64,000 nucleotides of DNA from Bacillus_AB infantis_B (GTDB taxonomy: Bacteria; Bacillota; Bacilli; Bacillales; Cytobacillaceae): assembly GCF_008180445.1 (NCBI RefSeq), contig NZ_VTER01000016.1, positions 1 to 64,000 on the forward strand, in the 5' to 3' direction. Made by a program: the position numbers and the translations under genes. Below the pieces are notes generated by a model, which saw nothing but the letters and a program-made list of their open reading frames with translations, ran no database searches and had not been told where the DNA came from. Shown one piece after another: positions 24,972-34,602 of this stretch (position 1 is the first letter of the stretch; every line of letters begins with the position of its first letter).

Positions 24972-26795
24972 ATGAAAACACTGACAGGATATCTGACAAT
25001 CGCCTTCATCCTGCCTTTCTTTGTGCTGTCTGTGTATAAAGCGGCCGATGAAGCCAGCCGCCTGGAAAGCCTTCCCCGCTTTTTGGACAGCAGGATTGAA
25101 GTGACTAATGCAGCATCATTTCCACAGACCAGCCTGATGACTGACCAGGATGGCCGTGTGATTTCTGAAATTTTCACTCCCTATAACCGCAGTCCGCTTG
25201 CAGCTGAAGATATTCCCGAATTTTTGAAGAAGCTGATGATTGCTTCGGAAGATGAGCGGTTTTATGAGCATAAAGGGTTCGATCTGGCTGCGATTGGCAG
25301 GGCCTTGGCTGCAAATGCAGATAACGGCACTATTGAGGAAGGCGGCAGCACGATTACACAGCAGCTGGCCAGGAACCTGTACCTGACCCATGAGCAGACA
25401 TATAACCGCAAGCTGACAGAGCTGCTGTATGCCTATCAAATGGAGAGGATGTATTCCAAAGAAGAAATATTATCCTATTATTTAAACAGCATCTATTTCC
25501 AAAATGGGGCATACGGAATCGAGGCAGCTTCACAGGTTTATTTTCAAACGTCCGCCGTGAATCTTACCAATGCCCAGCTGGCTTTTTTGGCTGCCATCCC
25601 GAACAACCCTGCCTTGTATAACCCGGCCAAACATTTTGACAGGACGAAGAAAAGGCAGGAGCTTCTGATTGACGTGCTTGCTGAGAAAAGGGAGATATCC
25701 ACCGAAGAGGCAAAGGCTCTTAAAGGCGAAAGGATTTCCTTCACACTTTCGGACCGGGTCGATCTTTTTCCTGATTACACAACATATGCCGAGAGTGAAC
25801 TGAAAGAACTGATCAGGATCAGTGAAGGCATCCCCCCTGATTCAGAGGAAGAGCTGGATAGCAAGGTGGAGCAGGTCCTCCAATCCGGGGTGATCATTCA
25901 CACCTCACTGGATCCTTCCCTGCAGCAAAAAGCTGTGGATGCAGCTGCTGCCCATCTGCCTGATCAGGAGGCAGAAGCAGCTGCCGCAGTCGTCAAGAGC
26001 CGCTCCCGCGGGCTCGCTGCCCTCACAGGCGGGCGGGATTACAGGAAATATGACTTCAATAGAGGCTATCAGGCCTTCAGGCAGCCAGGCTCCGCCATCA
26101 AGCCCCTGCTTGTGTATGCCCCTTACCTGGAAAGGACACACACAGCGGTCAATTCCAAGGTGGATGCCGGCCCGCTCTGCATCAGCGGCTATTGCCCCCA
26201 TAATTACAGCGGTAAAAATTATGGAAAGGTGAGCCTGGAACAAGCCTTTATCCACTCTTATAATACACCTGCGGTCAGGCTGCTGAGCATGATAGGAATA
26301 GACGAAGGCTTCAAGGATCTGGATAAATTCAGGTTCAGCAAAGTAGGAAAAGCAGACCAGTCCCTCGCTGCTGCAATCGGCGGATTCAGCAGGGGTGTTT
26401 CCCCCCTTGAACTCGCAGGGGCGTACACCGTCTTTGCCAATGAGGGCTTTTATCAGCCGCCAAGAGCCATCCAAAAGATCACAGATAAAAACGGCAAACT
26501 GCTGTACTCATGGGAAGAACAGCCAGTGAGGGTCTGGAGCAAAGAAACTATAGATAAGATGAGACTGCTGCTGCAGGAAACAGTCTCAGCTGGAACCGGC
26601 AGGAAAGCTTATTTTCCAGGAGGCTATACAGGAGGCAAGACCGGAACCACCAATGATTATAAAGATTATTGGTTTGCGGGGCTCACCGATGAGTATACAG
26701 CAGCAGTATGGGTCGGCAAGGATCAGCCGGAAAGCATGGAATCATATGAAAAGCTCGCACCGCACTTATTGATCTGGAAGGATATCATGAAATAG
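24972..26795 (+). CDS. pbpD: class A penicillin-binding protein PbpD
   Basis: A 607-aa bifunctional peptidoglycan synthase. One N-terminal membrane anchor spans about residues 5-22. A glycosyltransferase family 51 domain (about 70-240) has the catalytic EDERFYEHKGFD and GGSTITQQLARNLYL motifs. A transpeptidase domain (about 320-600) has the active-site SAIK (SxxK), SYN (SxN) and KTGTT. Length and position match PbpD (624). The ATG at 24972 follows GGAGAAG; the frame extends upstream without a ribosome site. It ends in its own terminator and is convergent with yufK. Confidence 0.94.
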   Translation: MKTLTGYLTIAFILPFFVLSVYKAADEASRLESLPRFLDSRIEVTNAASFPQTSLMTDQDGRVISEIFTPYNRSPLAAEDIPEFLKKLMIASEDERFYEHKGFDLAAIGRALAANADNGTIEEGGSTITQQLARNLYLTHEQTYNRKLTELLYAYQMERMYSKEEILSYYLNSIYFQNGAYGIEAASQVYFQTSAVNLTNAQLAFLAAIPNNPALYNPAKHFDRTKKRQELLIDVLAEKREISTEEAKALKGERISFTLSDRVDLFPDYTTYAESELKELIRISEGIPPDSEEELDSKVEQVLQSGVIIHTSLDPSLQQKAVDAAAAHLPDQEAEAAAAVVKSRSRGLAALTGGRDYRKYDFNRGYQAFRQPGSAIKPLLVYAPYLERTHTAVNSKVDAGPLCISGYCPHNYSGKNYGKVSLEQAFIHSYNTPAVRLLSMIGIDEGFKDLDKFRFSKVGKADQSLAAAIGGFSRGVSPLELAGAYTVFANEGFYQPPRAIQKITDKNGKLLYSWEEQPVRVWSKETIDKMRLLLQETVSAGTGRKAYFPGGYTGGKTGTTNDYKDYWFAGLTDEYTAAVWVGKDQPESMESYEKLAPHLLIWKDIMK

Positions 26796-26797
26796 TA

Positions 26798-26833
26798 AAG
26801 CAGCAGAGATGCATTAAGCACTCTGCTGCTTTT
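26798..26833. terminator. bidirectional terminator pbpD/yufK
   Basis: AAAGCAGCAGAG / CTCTGCTGCTTT stem with a 12-nt loop. Confidence 0.85.
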
Positions 26834-26843
26834 GCTGTGCACC

Positions 26844-27401
26844 CTATACTGGAAGACTTGCCATCACGCTGTTATAAAGCTTCAATGTTATAAACAAAAG
26901 AATGGAAAGCAGAGAAGCCCAGGATATGACCTGGAAGAAGATGATCCCGATCAGTCCAGCCGGAGAGATGGAATTGCCTGAGATATAGACAAAGTAGATA
27001 AAATAAATGACAGTGGCTGCAAGAAAAATCCCCAGCATAGCGTAAAAGCTGAAAAAGCTAAAAAGCGACAGCGCACCGCCGGCCAGATATATAACTGACC
27101 CGCTCCGGCTTTTCGCGATTGCCTCCCCGCTTTCATCTCTCGAGAAGAAAAGCAGGGAAAGGCCGTTGATGGTGTCTGCAATCAGCTTTAAGGCAGCAAA
27201 AATCATAAAGCAGCAGGCCATACAGATGATGAGCAAAGCCAGCTTTATGCCAGCCTCCGGGAAGAACTCTTTCATGCCTTCATATACGCCGATTCCCAAA
27301 AGCCAGCCCAGCAGTTCCTTCTCCGCTATGGCCGAAAAAGACAAACTGAATAACAAAATCGCCATTAAAGGGAAATAGCTGGTCAAATACTTATTTTTCA
27401 T
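26844..27401 (-). CDS. yufK: YufK-like membrane protein (DUF5366)
   Basis: A 185-aa integral membrane protein with about five hydrophobic helices (residues 8-26, 52-72, 100-118, 122-142 and 150-175), assigned to YufK on length, hydropathy and position after pbpD. The function is unknown. No enzymatic motif is visible. It is a single gene with a start at ATG 27401. The 5' region separates it from the divergent secreted-protein gene. Confidence 0.7.
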   Translation of the reverse strand: MKNKYLTSYFPLMAILLFSLSFSAIAEKELLGWLLGIGVYEGMKEFFPEAGIKLALLIICMACCFMIFAALKLIADTINGLSLLFFSRDESGEAIAKSRSGSVIYLAGGALSLFSFFSFYAMLGIFLAATVIYFIYFVYISGNSISPAGLIGIIFFQVISWASLLSILLFITLKLYNSVMASLPV

Positions 27402-27561
27402 ATGAGGCCCCCTCAGTCACAGATTCCCTAATAACATTATCGGCTGGTCTGGCCGGATGTACAGGCAGCACAACAGAAACAGCCAAAAAATCTGCTCTAA
27501 AAGCTGCAGTCATTTAATAAGATAATAAAAATGAAAGCGCTGACATTAAGGGGGATTTAAA

Positions 27562-28134
27562 ATGAAAAGAATGAGAATCGGCCTGCCCGCCGCTTTGCTG
27601 ACAGCCTGCCTCCTGTTTGCCTGGAATTGGCCGGCCGCGTCCACACCAAATGAGATGCAGGAATTCAAAGGGGCATTGGAAGATCACATGCAAAGCACAG
27701 TCCACTATTATCATGAGGATTCAGCAGAAATCAAGGATTTTATCACAATGGATGGAGACGTGGTAAAGATCATCCAGACAGATGACTCTGCCACACCTGA
27801 AAATGAGGAAAAGATTGAGGAATATTCCACAAAGATCGCTGTCGCTTTTACTGAATTCGAATTAAAGCGTGATTCCATTTTCTTTTTTAAGAAAAGAGAA
27901 ATGTATTATTATGATCTTGAAAAGAAGGAATTCCTGTCTTCTGTACATGTGATGGGGAACTCCGGGGTTGAACAGTTTTTCAAAGAATATATGCATGATT
28001 TCACGAAAGTGCTGACACCTGCTTCGCTTGCACTGCTTCTGCTGCTGCTATCCGCCATTATCATGGTGCCGGTCCTGATCATGATTTTTCATAATAAAAG
28101 CAGGTCAGTCTCCGGGACAGCCGGCCAGACTTAA
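27562..28134 (+). CDS. exported/membrane-anchored protein, 190 aa
   Basis: Not recognised. A signal peptide or N-terminal anchor (about residues 7-26) precedes an extracellular acidic domain (about 30-145) with two short Tyr/His-rich stretches. One strong transmembrane helix (about 150-172) and a short basic tail follow, implying an extracytoplasmic domain bound to the membrane. GGGGGAT precedes the ATG. It lies just before the mrp region; whether it is related to Mrp function is unknown. Confidence 0.7.
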   Translation: MKRMRIGLPAALLTACLLFAWNWPAASTPNEMQEFKGALEDHMQSTVHYYHEDSAEIKDFITMDGDVVKIIQTDDSATPENEEKIEEYSTKIAVAFTEFELKRDSIFFFKKREMYYYDLEKKEFLSSVHVMGNSGVEQFFKEYMHDFTKVLTPASLALLLLLLSAIIMVPVLIMIFHNKSRSVSGTAGQT

Positions 28135-28163
28135 GAGAGGATGAACTATTCATCCTCTCTTTA
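28133..28163. terminator. hairpin terminator
   Basis: AAGAGAGGATGAA CTA TTCATCCTCTCTT is a 13-bp perfect stem between two convergent genes, with T-rich ends. Confidence 0.9.
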
Positions 28164-28164
28164 T

Positions 28165-28389
28165 TTATGGGGCAGTCAATCCTGCTTCCACCCTTACATA
28201 TTCCCTTGATTCAAATGCTTTTATCTTTCTTTTATTGGGTCCCTGGCCAGCATCAGCCGGCATGACTTCCACAATTTCCTCTTCTGTATCAGAGTAGAAA
28301 AATTCTCTTTTATCCTTTGCTTCCAGCATCCATGCACCTGCAAACAGAAACCCGAAGAGGATTATGGAGGCAAATATTTTCTTATGCAT
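28165..28389 (-). CDS. small membrane/exported protein, 74 aa
   Basis: Not recognised. A basic N-terminus (MHKK) and hydrophobic segment (about residues 5-22) precede a polar, charged tail with EEEIVEVMPADAG. The start at 28389 follows AGGTGGTGG; the frame extends ten residues earlier with no site. It could be secreted or anchored. It is divergent from the mrp operon. Confidence 0.6.
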   Translation of the reverse strand: MHKKIFASIILFGFLFAGAWMLEAKDKREFFYSDTEEEIVEVMPADAGQGPNKRKIKAFESREYVRVEAGLTAP

Positions 28390-28811
28390 GCCAAACCACC
28401 ACCTAGTCGTAGTTTGCATGCATTTTAATATATTTATACAGATTTTTTTCGAAATTTTTTCCGGTTTCCAACCTGTTTCTACCTATTTAATAAAGTTGGG
28501 AGAATCCTTGCGGCATAAGGTTTCCTCAAATGCACGACCGTGCCATTTAGGTTATAATTTGTTCAGAGGCAGTCTCCGGGAGGAATTTTTTTCCCCTGGC
28601 ATAACTAGAGCAGATAAAGTGTGGAGCATCTTATAACGAAGATTGGAGATAATTGTATACATACGCGTCTCTATTTACAGCTTTTCTTCACAAGCCTGGA
28701 ATACTTTCAGCCGCAAATGGGAAAAGGCCTTTGATATGTATCAATTTCTTCCTGACAAGGACTCACATGCACCCATTCTGTGCGCTTACAATTATAAAGG
28801 AGGTCATATTG
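28390..28811. other. gene-free region upstream of the mrp operon
   Basis: 422 bp without a convincing gene. It contains a TATAAT (28553-28558) without a good -35, a GCACGACCGTGC palindrome just upstream (about 28532-28543), and a CCGGGAGGAA / TTCCCCTGG partial hairpin (about 28576-28599). The mrpA frame is open back to about 28653, but no start upstream of 28809 has a ribosome site. The mrp promoter presumably lies here. No riboswitch was recognised. Confidence 0.4.
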
Positions 28812-31202
28812 TTGTCTTTGCTGCATTTGGCGATTGTGTCGCCATTATTGTTTGCCATATTTATACCGTTCTTCTATAAATATTTCAGGCAAATACATAC
28901 CGGGTGGTTCCTATTGCCCCTGCCCATCCTGCTTTTCAGCTATTTCATCAGCTATCTGCCGGAAACAAAAGCGAATGGGGCAGTAAGCAGGACCCTTTCC
29001 TGGATTCCATCCTTCGGGATCGATTTTACAGCCAGGGTCGATGGCCTCGGGCTGCTTTTCGCCCTTTTAATCACAGGCATCGGAGCACTAGTGGTGCTCT
29101 ATTCCATTTATTATCTTTCTAAGGAAAAAGAAAAGCTCAACACCTTTTATGTTTATCTTCTCCTGTTCATGGGGGCTATGCTGGGAGTTGTCCTATCCGA
29201 TAACCTGATAGTCATGTATGCTTTCTGGGAGCTGACCAGCTTTTCTTCTTTCCTTCTGATCGGCTATTGGTATCACAGGGAAAAATCCCGCTACGGCGCC
29301 CAGAAATCAATGATGATCACGGTCCTTGGCGGACTGGCTATGCTGGGCGGGATCATCCTGCTTTATCTGATGACAGGAACTTTCTCTATTTCCGAAATCG
29401 TCCCGATGGCCTCTGAAATCATGGAAAAGCCGTACTTTGTCCCTGCTCTGCTTTGTTTCCTGCTGGGCGCTTTTACAAAATCGGCACAATTCCCTTTTCA
29501 TATCTGGCTTCCTGACGCAATGGAGGCGCCGACGCCTGTCAGTGCATACCTCCATTCTGCGACAATGGTAAAAGCAGGCATCTATTTAGTAGCCAGGATG
29601 AGCCCGGTCTTTGCGGAGTCCGGCATCTGGCTGTGGCTTGTGGCATCCTTCGGGATCGTTACGCTGTTCTGGGGTTCCTTCTCTGCCGTCAAGCAGACAG
29701 ACCTCAAAGGTATCCTTGCTTTTTCAACCATCAGCCAGCTCGGACTGATCATGTCCCTCCTTGGACTCGGTGCAGCTGCCCTGCATTACGATTCCGTGGA
29801 AGACAGCTTCTATACGATTGCTACAACTGCGGCAGTGTTTCATTTGATCAACCATGCCACCTTTAAAGGGAGCCTCTTTATGGTGGTCGGCATCGTTGAC
29901 CATGAAACCGGGACCAGGGATATCCGCAAGCTCGGCGGACTAATGAGCTTTATGCCGATTACCTTTACCCTTGCAATGATTGGAGCCTTTTCAATGGCCG
30001 GCCTGCCTCCATTTAACGGGTTCCTCAGCAAGGAAATGTTCTTTACCGGAATGGTCAACATTCTTGAAGTGGATATATTCAATCTGGATACCTGGGGCAT
30101 TTTATTCCCAGTGCTTGCCTGGATTGCAAGCGTGTTTACGTTCATTTACAGCATGGTGCTTGTATTTAAGACATTCACAGGTAAGTTCCAGCCTGAAAAG
30201 CTCGATAAAAAACCGCATGAAGCTCCTTTCGGCATGCTTATTTCGCCGATTATCCTGGCTTCACTGGTCGTTATCATCGGATTCTTCCCGAATATCCTGT
30301 CAAGCACCATTATCGCCCCAGCCCTTGGAGTGATCATGCCAGGCCTTGTGTTTGACGTGCATATTTCATTCTGGCACGGCTTCACTCCAGAGCTTTTCAT
30401 GACGCTTGGGGTCATTGCATTTGGAGTACTGCTTTATACCACACTGGACAAATGGCGCCAGATTTATGATCTGTTCCCTGAGAAGCTTGCACTCAACCGC
30501 TTTTATGATGGCGGCATAGAAGGCATGCAGATTTTCTCATCAAACCTGACAAGAACCTATATGAACGGGTTTATCCGGACATATCTTTTGTACATCTTTA
30601 CATTCTTTATTCTGCTGCTTGGCACGACGCTTGTCTGGAAGAATGCCTTTAAGCTGAGCACAAATGATCTGTCTTCAATCGGCTTCTATGAAGTGCTGCT
30701 GGCGCTGATCATTGCCGCTGCATCCATTTCTATCCTGTTTGCCAAGTCAAGGCTGACATCGATCATCCTGCTCGGTGCAGTCGGATATACAGTAGCTCTG
30801 TTCTTTGTATTATTCAGGGCACCAGACCTTGCTCTGACACAGCTTGTCATTGAAACTGTGTCTGTGTCGCTTTTCCTGCTCTGCTTCTATCACCTGCCTA
30901 AGCTGAAGCGGAATGAAGAGAGAATCCGCTTTAAAGCAGTCAATCTTGCAGTATCGATCGGGGTTGGCGCCATCGTCACGCTGATCGCCCTTTCTGCACA
31001 CAGCAATAAGCTTGTTGAATCTATTGCAGGCTATTATGTTGAAAATACTTATAAAGAAGCAGCAGGAAAAAATATGGTCAACGTGATACTGGTTGACTTC
31101 AGGGGCTTTGATACCATGTTTGAAATATGCGTTCTCGGGATTGCCGCCCTCGGCATCTTCGCGATGATCAAGCTCCGCCTGGCAAGGAGGAATGAAGGGT
31201 GA
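28812..31202 (+). CDS. mrpA: Na+/H+ antiporter subunit A
   Basis: A 796-aa largest subunit of the Mrp cation/proton antiporter, homologous to complex I subunit NuoL plus an MrpB-like C-terminal extension. It has about 20 transmembrane helices, and the proton-channel motifs KSAQFPFHIWLPDAMEAPTPVSAYLHSATMV are visible in sequence order (quoted in part: FPFHIWLPDAM, SAYLHSATMV). The start is a TTG at 28812 (or 28809) with AAAGGAGGT at 28797-28804; this aligns the N-terminus with known MrpA. Mrp gives Na+/H+ exchange, alkaline-pH and bile-salt tolerance in Bacillus. First gene of a seven-gene operon with overlapping ends. Confidence 0.95.
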   Translation: MSLLHLAIVSPLLFAIFIPFFYKYFRQIHTGWFLLPLPILLFSYFISYLPETKANGAVSRTLSWIPSFGIDFTARVDGLGLLFALLITGIGALVVLYSIYYLSKEKEKLNTFYVYLLLFMGAMLGVVLSDNLIVMYAFWELTSFSSFLLIGYWYHREKSRYGAQKSMMITVLGGLAMLGGIILLYLMTGTFSISEIVPMASEIMEKPYFVPALLCFLLGAFTKSAQFPFHIWLPDAMEAPTPVSAYLHSATMVKAGIYLVARMSPVFAESGIWLWLVASFGIVTLFWGSFSAVKQTDLKGILAFSTISQLGLIMSLLGLGAAALHYDSVEDSFYTIATTAAVFHLINHATFKGSLFMVVGIVDHETGTRDIRKLGGLMSFMPITFTLAMIGAFSMAGLPPFNGFLSKEMFFTGMVNILEVDIFNLDTWGILFPVLAWIASVFTFIYSMVLVFKTFTGKFQPEKLDKKPHEAPFGMLISPIILASLVVIIGFFPNILSSTIIAPALGVIMPGLVFDVHISFWHGFTPELFMTLGVIAFGVLLYTTLDKWRQIYDLFPEKLALNRFYDGGIEGMQIFSSNLTRTYMNGFIRTYLLYIFTFFILLLGTTLVWKNAFKLSTNDLSSIGFYEVLLALIIAAASISILFAKSRLTSIILLGAVGYTVALFFVLFRAPDLALTQLVIETVSVSLFLLCFYHLPKLKRNEERIRFKAVNLAVSIGVGAIVTLIALSAHSNKLVESIAGYYVENTYKEAAGKNMVNVILVDFRGFDTMFEICVLGIAALGIFAMIKLRLARRNEG

Positions 31203-31621
31203 AAACGAACGATATCATACTGCAGACAGTGACGAAGGTCGCCCTGTTCATCATCATACTGTTTTCAATCCATCTGTTCTTTGCCGGCCACTATTATCCA
31301 GGCGGCGGGTTTGTCGGCGGGTTGATGACATCCGGTGCCATCGTGCTGCTCCTGCTCGCTTTTGATATGAAGACAGTCGCAAATATTCTGCCGATCGACT
31401 ATAAATATATGATTGCTACGGGGCTTTTGTTTGCTGTCGGAACAGGGGCAGGCGCTCTGCTGTTCAATGTCCCTTTTCTGACACACGCCTTTAATGATGT
31501 CTATCTGCCGCTGCTCGGGAAAACTTCCCTGCACACGGCAGTACTGTTCGATACCGGTGTATTCCTTGTCGTTGTCGGAGTTACAATGACCATTATTCAA
31601 ACAATAGGGGAGGATGAATAA
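31199..31621 (+). CDS. mrpB: Na+/H+ antiporter subunit B
   Basis: A 140-aa membrane protein with four helices and the family stretch FAGHYYPGGGFVGG near residue 29. It starts with GTG overlapping the mrpA stop (GTGA at 31199-31202), implying translational coupling. It forms part of the Mrp complex with subunits A, C and D. Confidence 0.94.
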   Translation: MKTNDIILQTVTKVALFIIILFSIHLFFAGHYYPGGGFVGGLMTSGAIVLLLLAFDMKTVANILPIDYKYMIATGLLFAVGTGAGALLFNVPFLTHAFNDVYLPLLGKTSLHTAVLFDTGVFLVVVGVTMTIIQTIGEDE

Positions 31622-31962
31622 TGGAGATATTAATGTCCGTTCTCATTGGCATTCTGTTTATGTCTGCCACTTATCTGATGCTTTCAAAAAGCTTGCTCAG
31701 AATCATTATTGGAACAGGCCTTTTAAGCCATGGCGCCCATCTTCTATTGATTACCATGGGGGGACTGAAGAGGGGAGATCCGCCATTATTGGGGGAGCAT
31801 GCTGTAAATTATGCCGATCCCATTCCCCAGGCCCTGATCCTTACTGCCATCGTTATCAGCTTTGGCGTTACAGCCTTCTTCCTGGTTATGGCCTACCGCG
31901 CCTACCAGGAACTTGGCACAGATAATATGGAAAGATTGAGAGGAAAAGAAGGAAATGACTAA
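31621..31962 (+). CDS. mrpC: Na+/H+ antiporter subunit C
   Basis: A 113-aa NuoK-like subunit with three helices, including LSHGAHLLLI and DPIPQALILTAIVISFG, the family signature. The ATG overlaps the mrpB stop (TAATG). It is needed for assembly of the antiporter complex. Confidence 0.94.
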   Translation: MEILMSVLIGILFMSATYLMLSKSLLRIIIGTGLLSHGAHLLLITMGGLKRGDPPLLGEHAVNYADPIPQALILTAIVISFGVTAFFLVMAYRAYQELGTDNMERLRGKEGND

Positions 31963-33436
31963 CTTATTAATGCTTCCCATTCTCATCCCGCTGGCAACAG
32001 CGATCCTTTTAATCTTTCTCGCTAAAAATGTCCCTGCACAGCGCTGGGTTTCCGGGATATCTGCCGGGGTTACGGCTGCTGCTGCCTTCGTGCTTGTGCA
32101 GAAGGTGCACAATGACGGCATTCAGACAGTCGATCTGGGCAGCTGGGAGGCGCCCTACGGAATCACACTGGTGTCTGATATGGCTTCTGCCCTGCTTGTT
32201 TTGACAACAAGCCTGATATCCCTGGCCTGCCTGATTTATTCTTTCAGATCCATTGGCATTGACCGCGAGAAATTTTATTATTACCCTGTATTCCAGTTTC
32301 TGATCGTCGGCGTCAACGGGGCATTCACTACAGGGGATATTTTCAATCTGTTTGTTTTCTTCGAAGTTATGCTCATGGCATCATATGTCCTGATCGTTCT
32401 CGGCGGGACGAAGATCCAGCTTCGGGAATCCATCAAGTATATTCTGGTGAATGTCATATCATCAGCACTGTTCGTCATTGCAGTAGGCTATTTATATTCT
32501 ATTGTAGGATCCCTGAACATGGCCGATATTTCCGTGAAAATCGCAGCGTTCGGACAGCCGGGCATTCTGACGGTTGTCGCTGTTCTGTTCCTTATCGTGT
32601 TCGGGCTGAAGGGCGCCATATTTCCGCTTTACTTTTGGCTTCCAGGCTCTTACTATGCACCGCCCATTCCGGTCATGGCCGTCTTCGGCGCCCTGCTGAC
32701 CAAGGTAGGAGTCTACTCCATCATGCGGACGTATACTCTCTTCTTTTATCATGACCAGGGGTATACTCATGAAATTCTCAGTATACTCGCAGTGCTGACC
32801 ATCATCCTCGGGGTGATAGGGGCAGTTGCATACTGGGACGTCAAAAGAATCATCATTTACAATATTATTGTCGCCGTCGGGGTCATCGTATTCGGGATTG
32901 CGGCAATGACTCCGGATTCACTGGCCGGGTCGCTCTTTTACATCATTCACGATATGATCATTAAAGCAGCGCTCTTCCTGCTTGCCGGAATCATCATCAG
33001 CATTACGGGGACAAGCAACCTCCGCCATATCAGCGGGCTGATCAAAAGGTACCCCGGGCTTGCCTGGACCTATTTCATTGCGGCACTTGCCCTTGCGGGG
33101 ATTCCTCCGCTCAGCGGCTTCATCGGAAAGCTCCTGATCGTCCAGGGAGGATTTGAAGCCGGCCGCTATTGGGGTGCAGGAATCGTCCTTCTATCAAGCC
33201 TCCTGGTGCTGTTCTCAGTCATGAAAATCTTCATCAATGGATTCTGGGGAAATCCCCGCTCCTACAAAAATGAAGACAAAGCTCCTGTAAGGACATTGCT
33301 CATTGCTCCGGTGATGCTCACTGCCCTGTCTGTATTTATGGGAGTCGGGACAGAAGTGATCTATCCTTATATCTCACAGGCTGCTGAAACTCTTTCGGAC
33401 CCAAATCTCTATATCAATGCAGTCTTAAAGGAGTAA
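31955..33436 (+). CDS. mrpD: Na+/H+ antiporter subunit D
   Basis: A 493-aa homologue of complex I subunits NuoM/N with about 14 transmembrane helices. The conserved FEVMLMASYVLI (near residue 132), GLKGAIFPLYFWLPGSY and GIPPLSGFIGK segments hold the Glu and Lys residues of the proton path. It starts 8 bp before the end of mrpC. Confidence 0.95.
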   Translation: MTNLLMLPILIPLATAILLIFLAKNVPAQRWVSGISAGVTAAAAFVLVQKVHNDGIQTVDLGSWEAPYGITLVSDMASALLVLTTSLISLACLIYSFRSIGIDREKFYYYPVFQFLIVGVNGAFTTGDIFNLFVFFEVMLMASYVLIVLGGTKIQLRESIKYILVNVISSALFVIAVGYLYSIVGSLNMADISVKIAAFGQPGILTVVAVLFLIVFGLKGAIFPLYFWLPGSYYAPPIPVMAVFGALLTKVGVYSIMRTYTLFFYHDQGYTHEILSILAVLTIILGVIGAVAYWDVKRIIIYNIIVAVGVIVFGIAAMTPDSLAGSLFYIIHDMIIKAALFLLAGIIISITGTSNLRHISGLIKRYPGLAWTYFIAALALAGIPPLSGFIGKLLIVQGGFEAGRYWGAGIVLLSSLLVLFSVMKIFINGFWGNPRSYKNEDKAPVRTLLIAPVMLTALSVFMGVGTEVIYPYISQAAETLSDPNLYINAVLKE

Positions 33437-33440
33437 TGAT

Positions 33441-33917
33441 ATGGCATTTCAAATTTTATTGAATTTCTTTTTAGCATTTGTATGGATGTTCCTCAAGGTC
33501 TCATATGACCCGGTAACATTCCTTGTCGGCTATTTCTTCGGGCTGCTGATCATCTTTGCATTCAGGCGGTTCTTCGATTCACGCTTTTATCTGCTCCGGG
33601 TCGCGGCTGTCCTGAATCTGCTGCTGATCTTCATGAGGGAGCTGATATTATCCAACATCGCCATACTGAAGGTGATCCTGAAGCCAAAGCTTGATATCAG
33701 GCCCGGCATCTTTGCCCTTGAAACAGAGCTGACCGAGGACTGGGAAATCACGGTCCTTTCGGGGCTGATCACTTTAACGCCGGGAACGCTGGTCATCGAT
33801 GTTTCCGATGATAATAGAATCCTTTATATCCACGCCATGGATATAGGGGATGTCCATGAATCGGTCAGCAGCATCAAGAATTCTTTTGAAAAAGCAATCA
33901 TGGAGGTGAGCAAGTGA
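33441..33917 (+). CDS. mrpE: Na+/H+ antiporter subunit E
   Basis: A 158-aa subunit with a hydrophobic N-terminal half (two to three helices in residues 3-75) and a soluble C-terminal domain with LITLTPGTLVIDVS, characteristic of MrpE/MnhE. AAAGGAG precedes the ATG by a suitable distance, 4 bp after mrpD. Confidence 0.93.
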   Translation: MAFQILLNFFLAFVWMFLKVSYDPVTFLVGYFFGLLIIFAFRRFFDSRFYLLRVAAVLNLLLIFMRELILSNIAILKVILKPKLDIRPGIFALETELTEDWEITVLSGLITLTPGTLVIDVSDDNRILYIHAMDIGDVHESVSSIKNSFEKAIMEVSK

Positions 33918-34201
33918 TGCTGGAAGTGATTGTACAAATTTCGCTGCTCTGCATTTCCGTCAGCATGGTCGGCCTTATCTACCGTGTAATCAAGGGGCCA
34001 ACCATCCCTGACAGAATCGTGGCACTCGATGCCATAGGGATCAATCTCGTAGCTGTCATTGCACTCATTTCCATCTTGCTGAAAACCAATGCTTTCCTGG
34101 AGATCATCCTGCTGATCGGTATCCTTGCATTCATCGGCACGGTAGCCTTCTCGAAATATCTTGAAAAGGGGGTTATTATTGAACGTGATCGAAATCATTA
34201 G
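33914..34201 (+). CDS. mrpF: Na+/H+ antiporter subunit F
   Basis: A 95-aa three-helix subunit with KGPTIPDRIVALDAIG, the MrpF hallmark. In B. subtilis MrpF also exports cholate and Na+. The start is GTG 33914 (7 bp from GGAGGTG) or ATG 33917; both overlap the mrpE stop. Confidence 0.93.
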   Translation: MMLEVIVQISLLCISVSMVGLIYRVIKGPTIPDRIVALDAIGINLVAVIALISILLKTNAFLEIILLIGILAFIGTVAFSKYLEKGVIIERDRNH

Positions 34202-34556
34202 AATCATCATCATTGTTCTGATCCTGATAGGGGCCTTTCTCAGCCTTGTAGCGGCATTTGGAGTAATCAGGCTGCCTGATGTATACACACGGAACCACGC
34301 CGCCTCCAAAGCCGCTACATTGGGTGTCATGTCCGTTCTGCTTGGGACCTTCCTTTATTTTTATGCAGAAGAAGGGCATTTCAACTCAAGGCTTATTCTG
34401 GGAATCATATTTATCTTTATGACATCCCCTGTTGCCGGCCACCTGATCAGCCGTGCAGCATATAACGCAGGCGTCCCATTGGCGGATGTAAGCGTCCAGG
34501 ATGATTTAAAAACAAAGAAAAATTCACAGGTAAGCGTCAAACAAGAAAAGCCATGA
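34179..34556 (+). CDS. mrpG: Na+/H+ antiporter subunit G
   Basis: A 125-aa subunit with three helices and the GVIRLPDVYTRNHAASKAATLG signature (quoted in part: RLPDVYTRNHAASK). The start is TTG 34179 after AAAAGGGGG; it overlaps the mrpF end by 23 bp. The hydrophilic Lys-rich C-tail is a little longer than in B. subtilis. Last gene of the operon, ending inside the terminator. Confidence 0.93.
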   Translation: MNVIEIIRIIIIVLILIGAFLSLVAAFGVIRLPDVYTRNHAASKAATLGVMSVLLGTFLYFYAEEGHFNSRLILGIIFIFMTSPVAGHLISRAAYNAGVPLADVSVQDDLKTKKNSQVSVKQEKP

Positions 34557-34576
34557 GGGAATCCCTCATGGCTTTT
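34546..34576. terminator. terminator of the mrp operon (bidirectional)
   Basis: AAAAGCCATGAGGG / CCCTCATGGCTTTT is a 14-bp perfect stem with a 3-nt loop. The stem includes the mrpG stop codon. Confidence 0.93.
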
Positions 34577-34602
34577 CTTATTATTCTCATGCCCAGATGC
34601 TG

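Noticed and set aside
25905..26474. 189-codon open frame antisense to pbpD
   Set aside because: Shadow of the transpeptidase-coding region; no start signal and Cys/Ala-rich nonsense composition.
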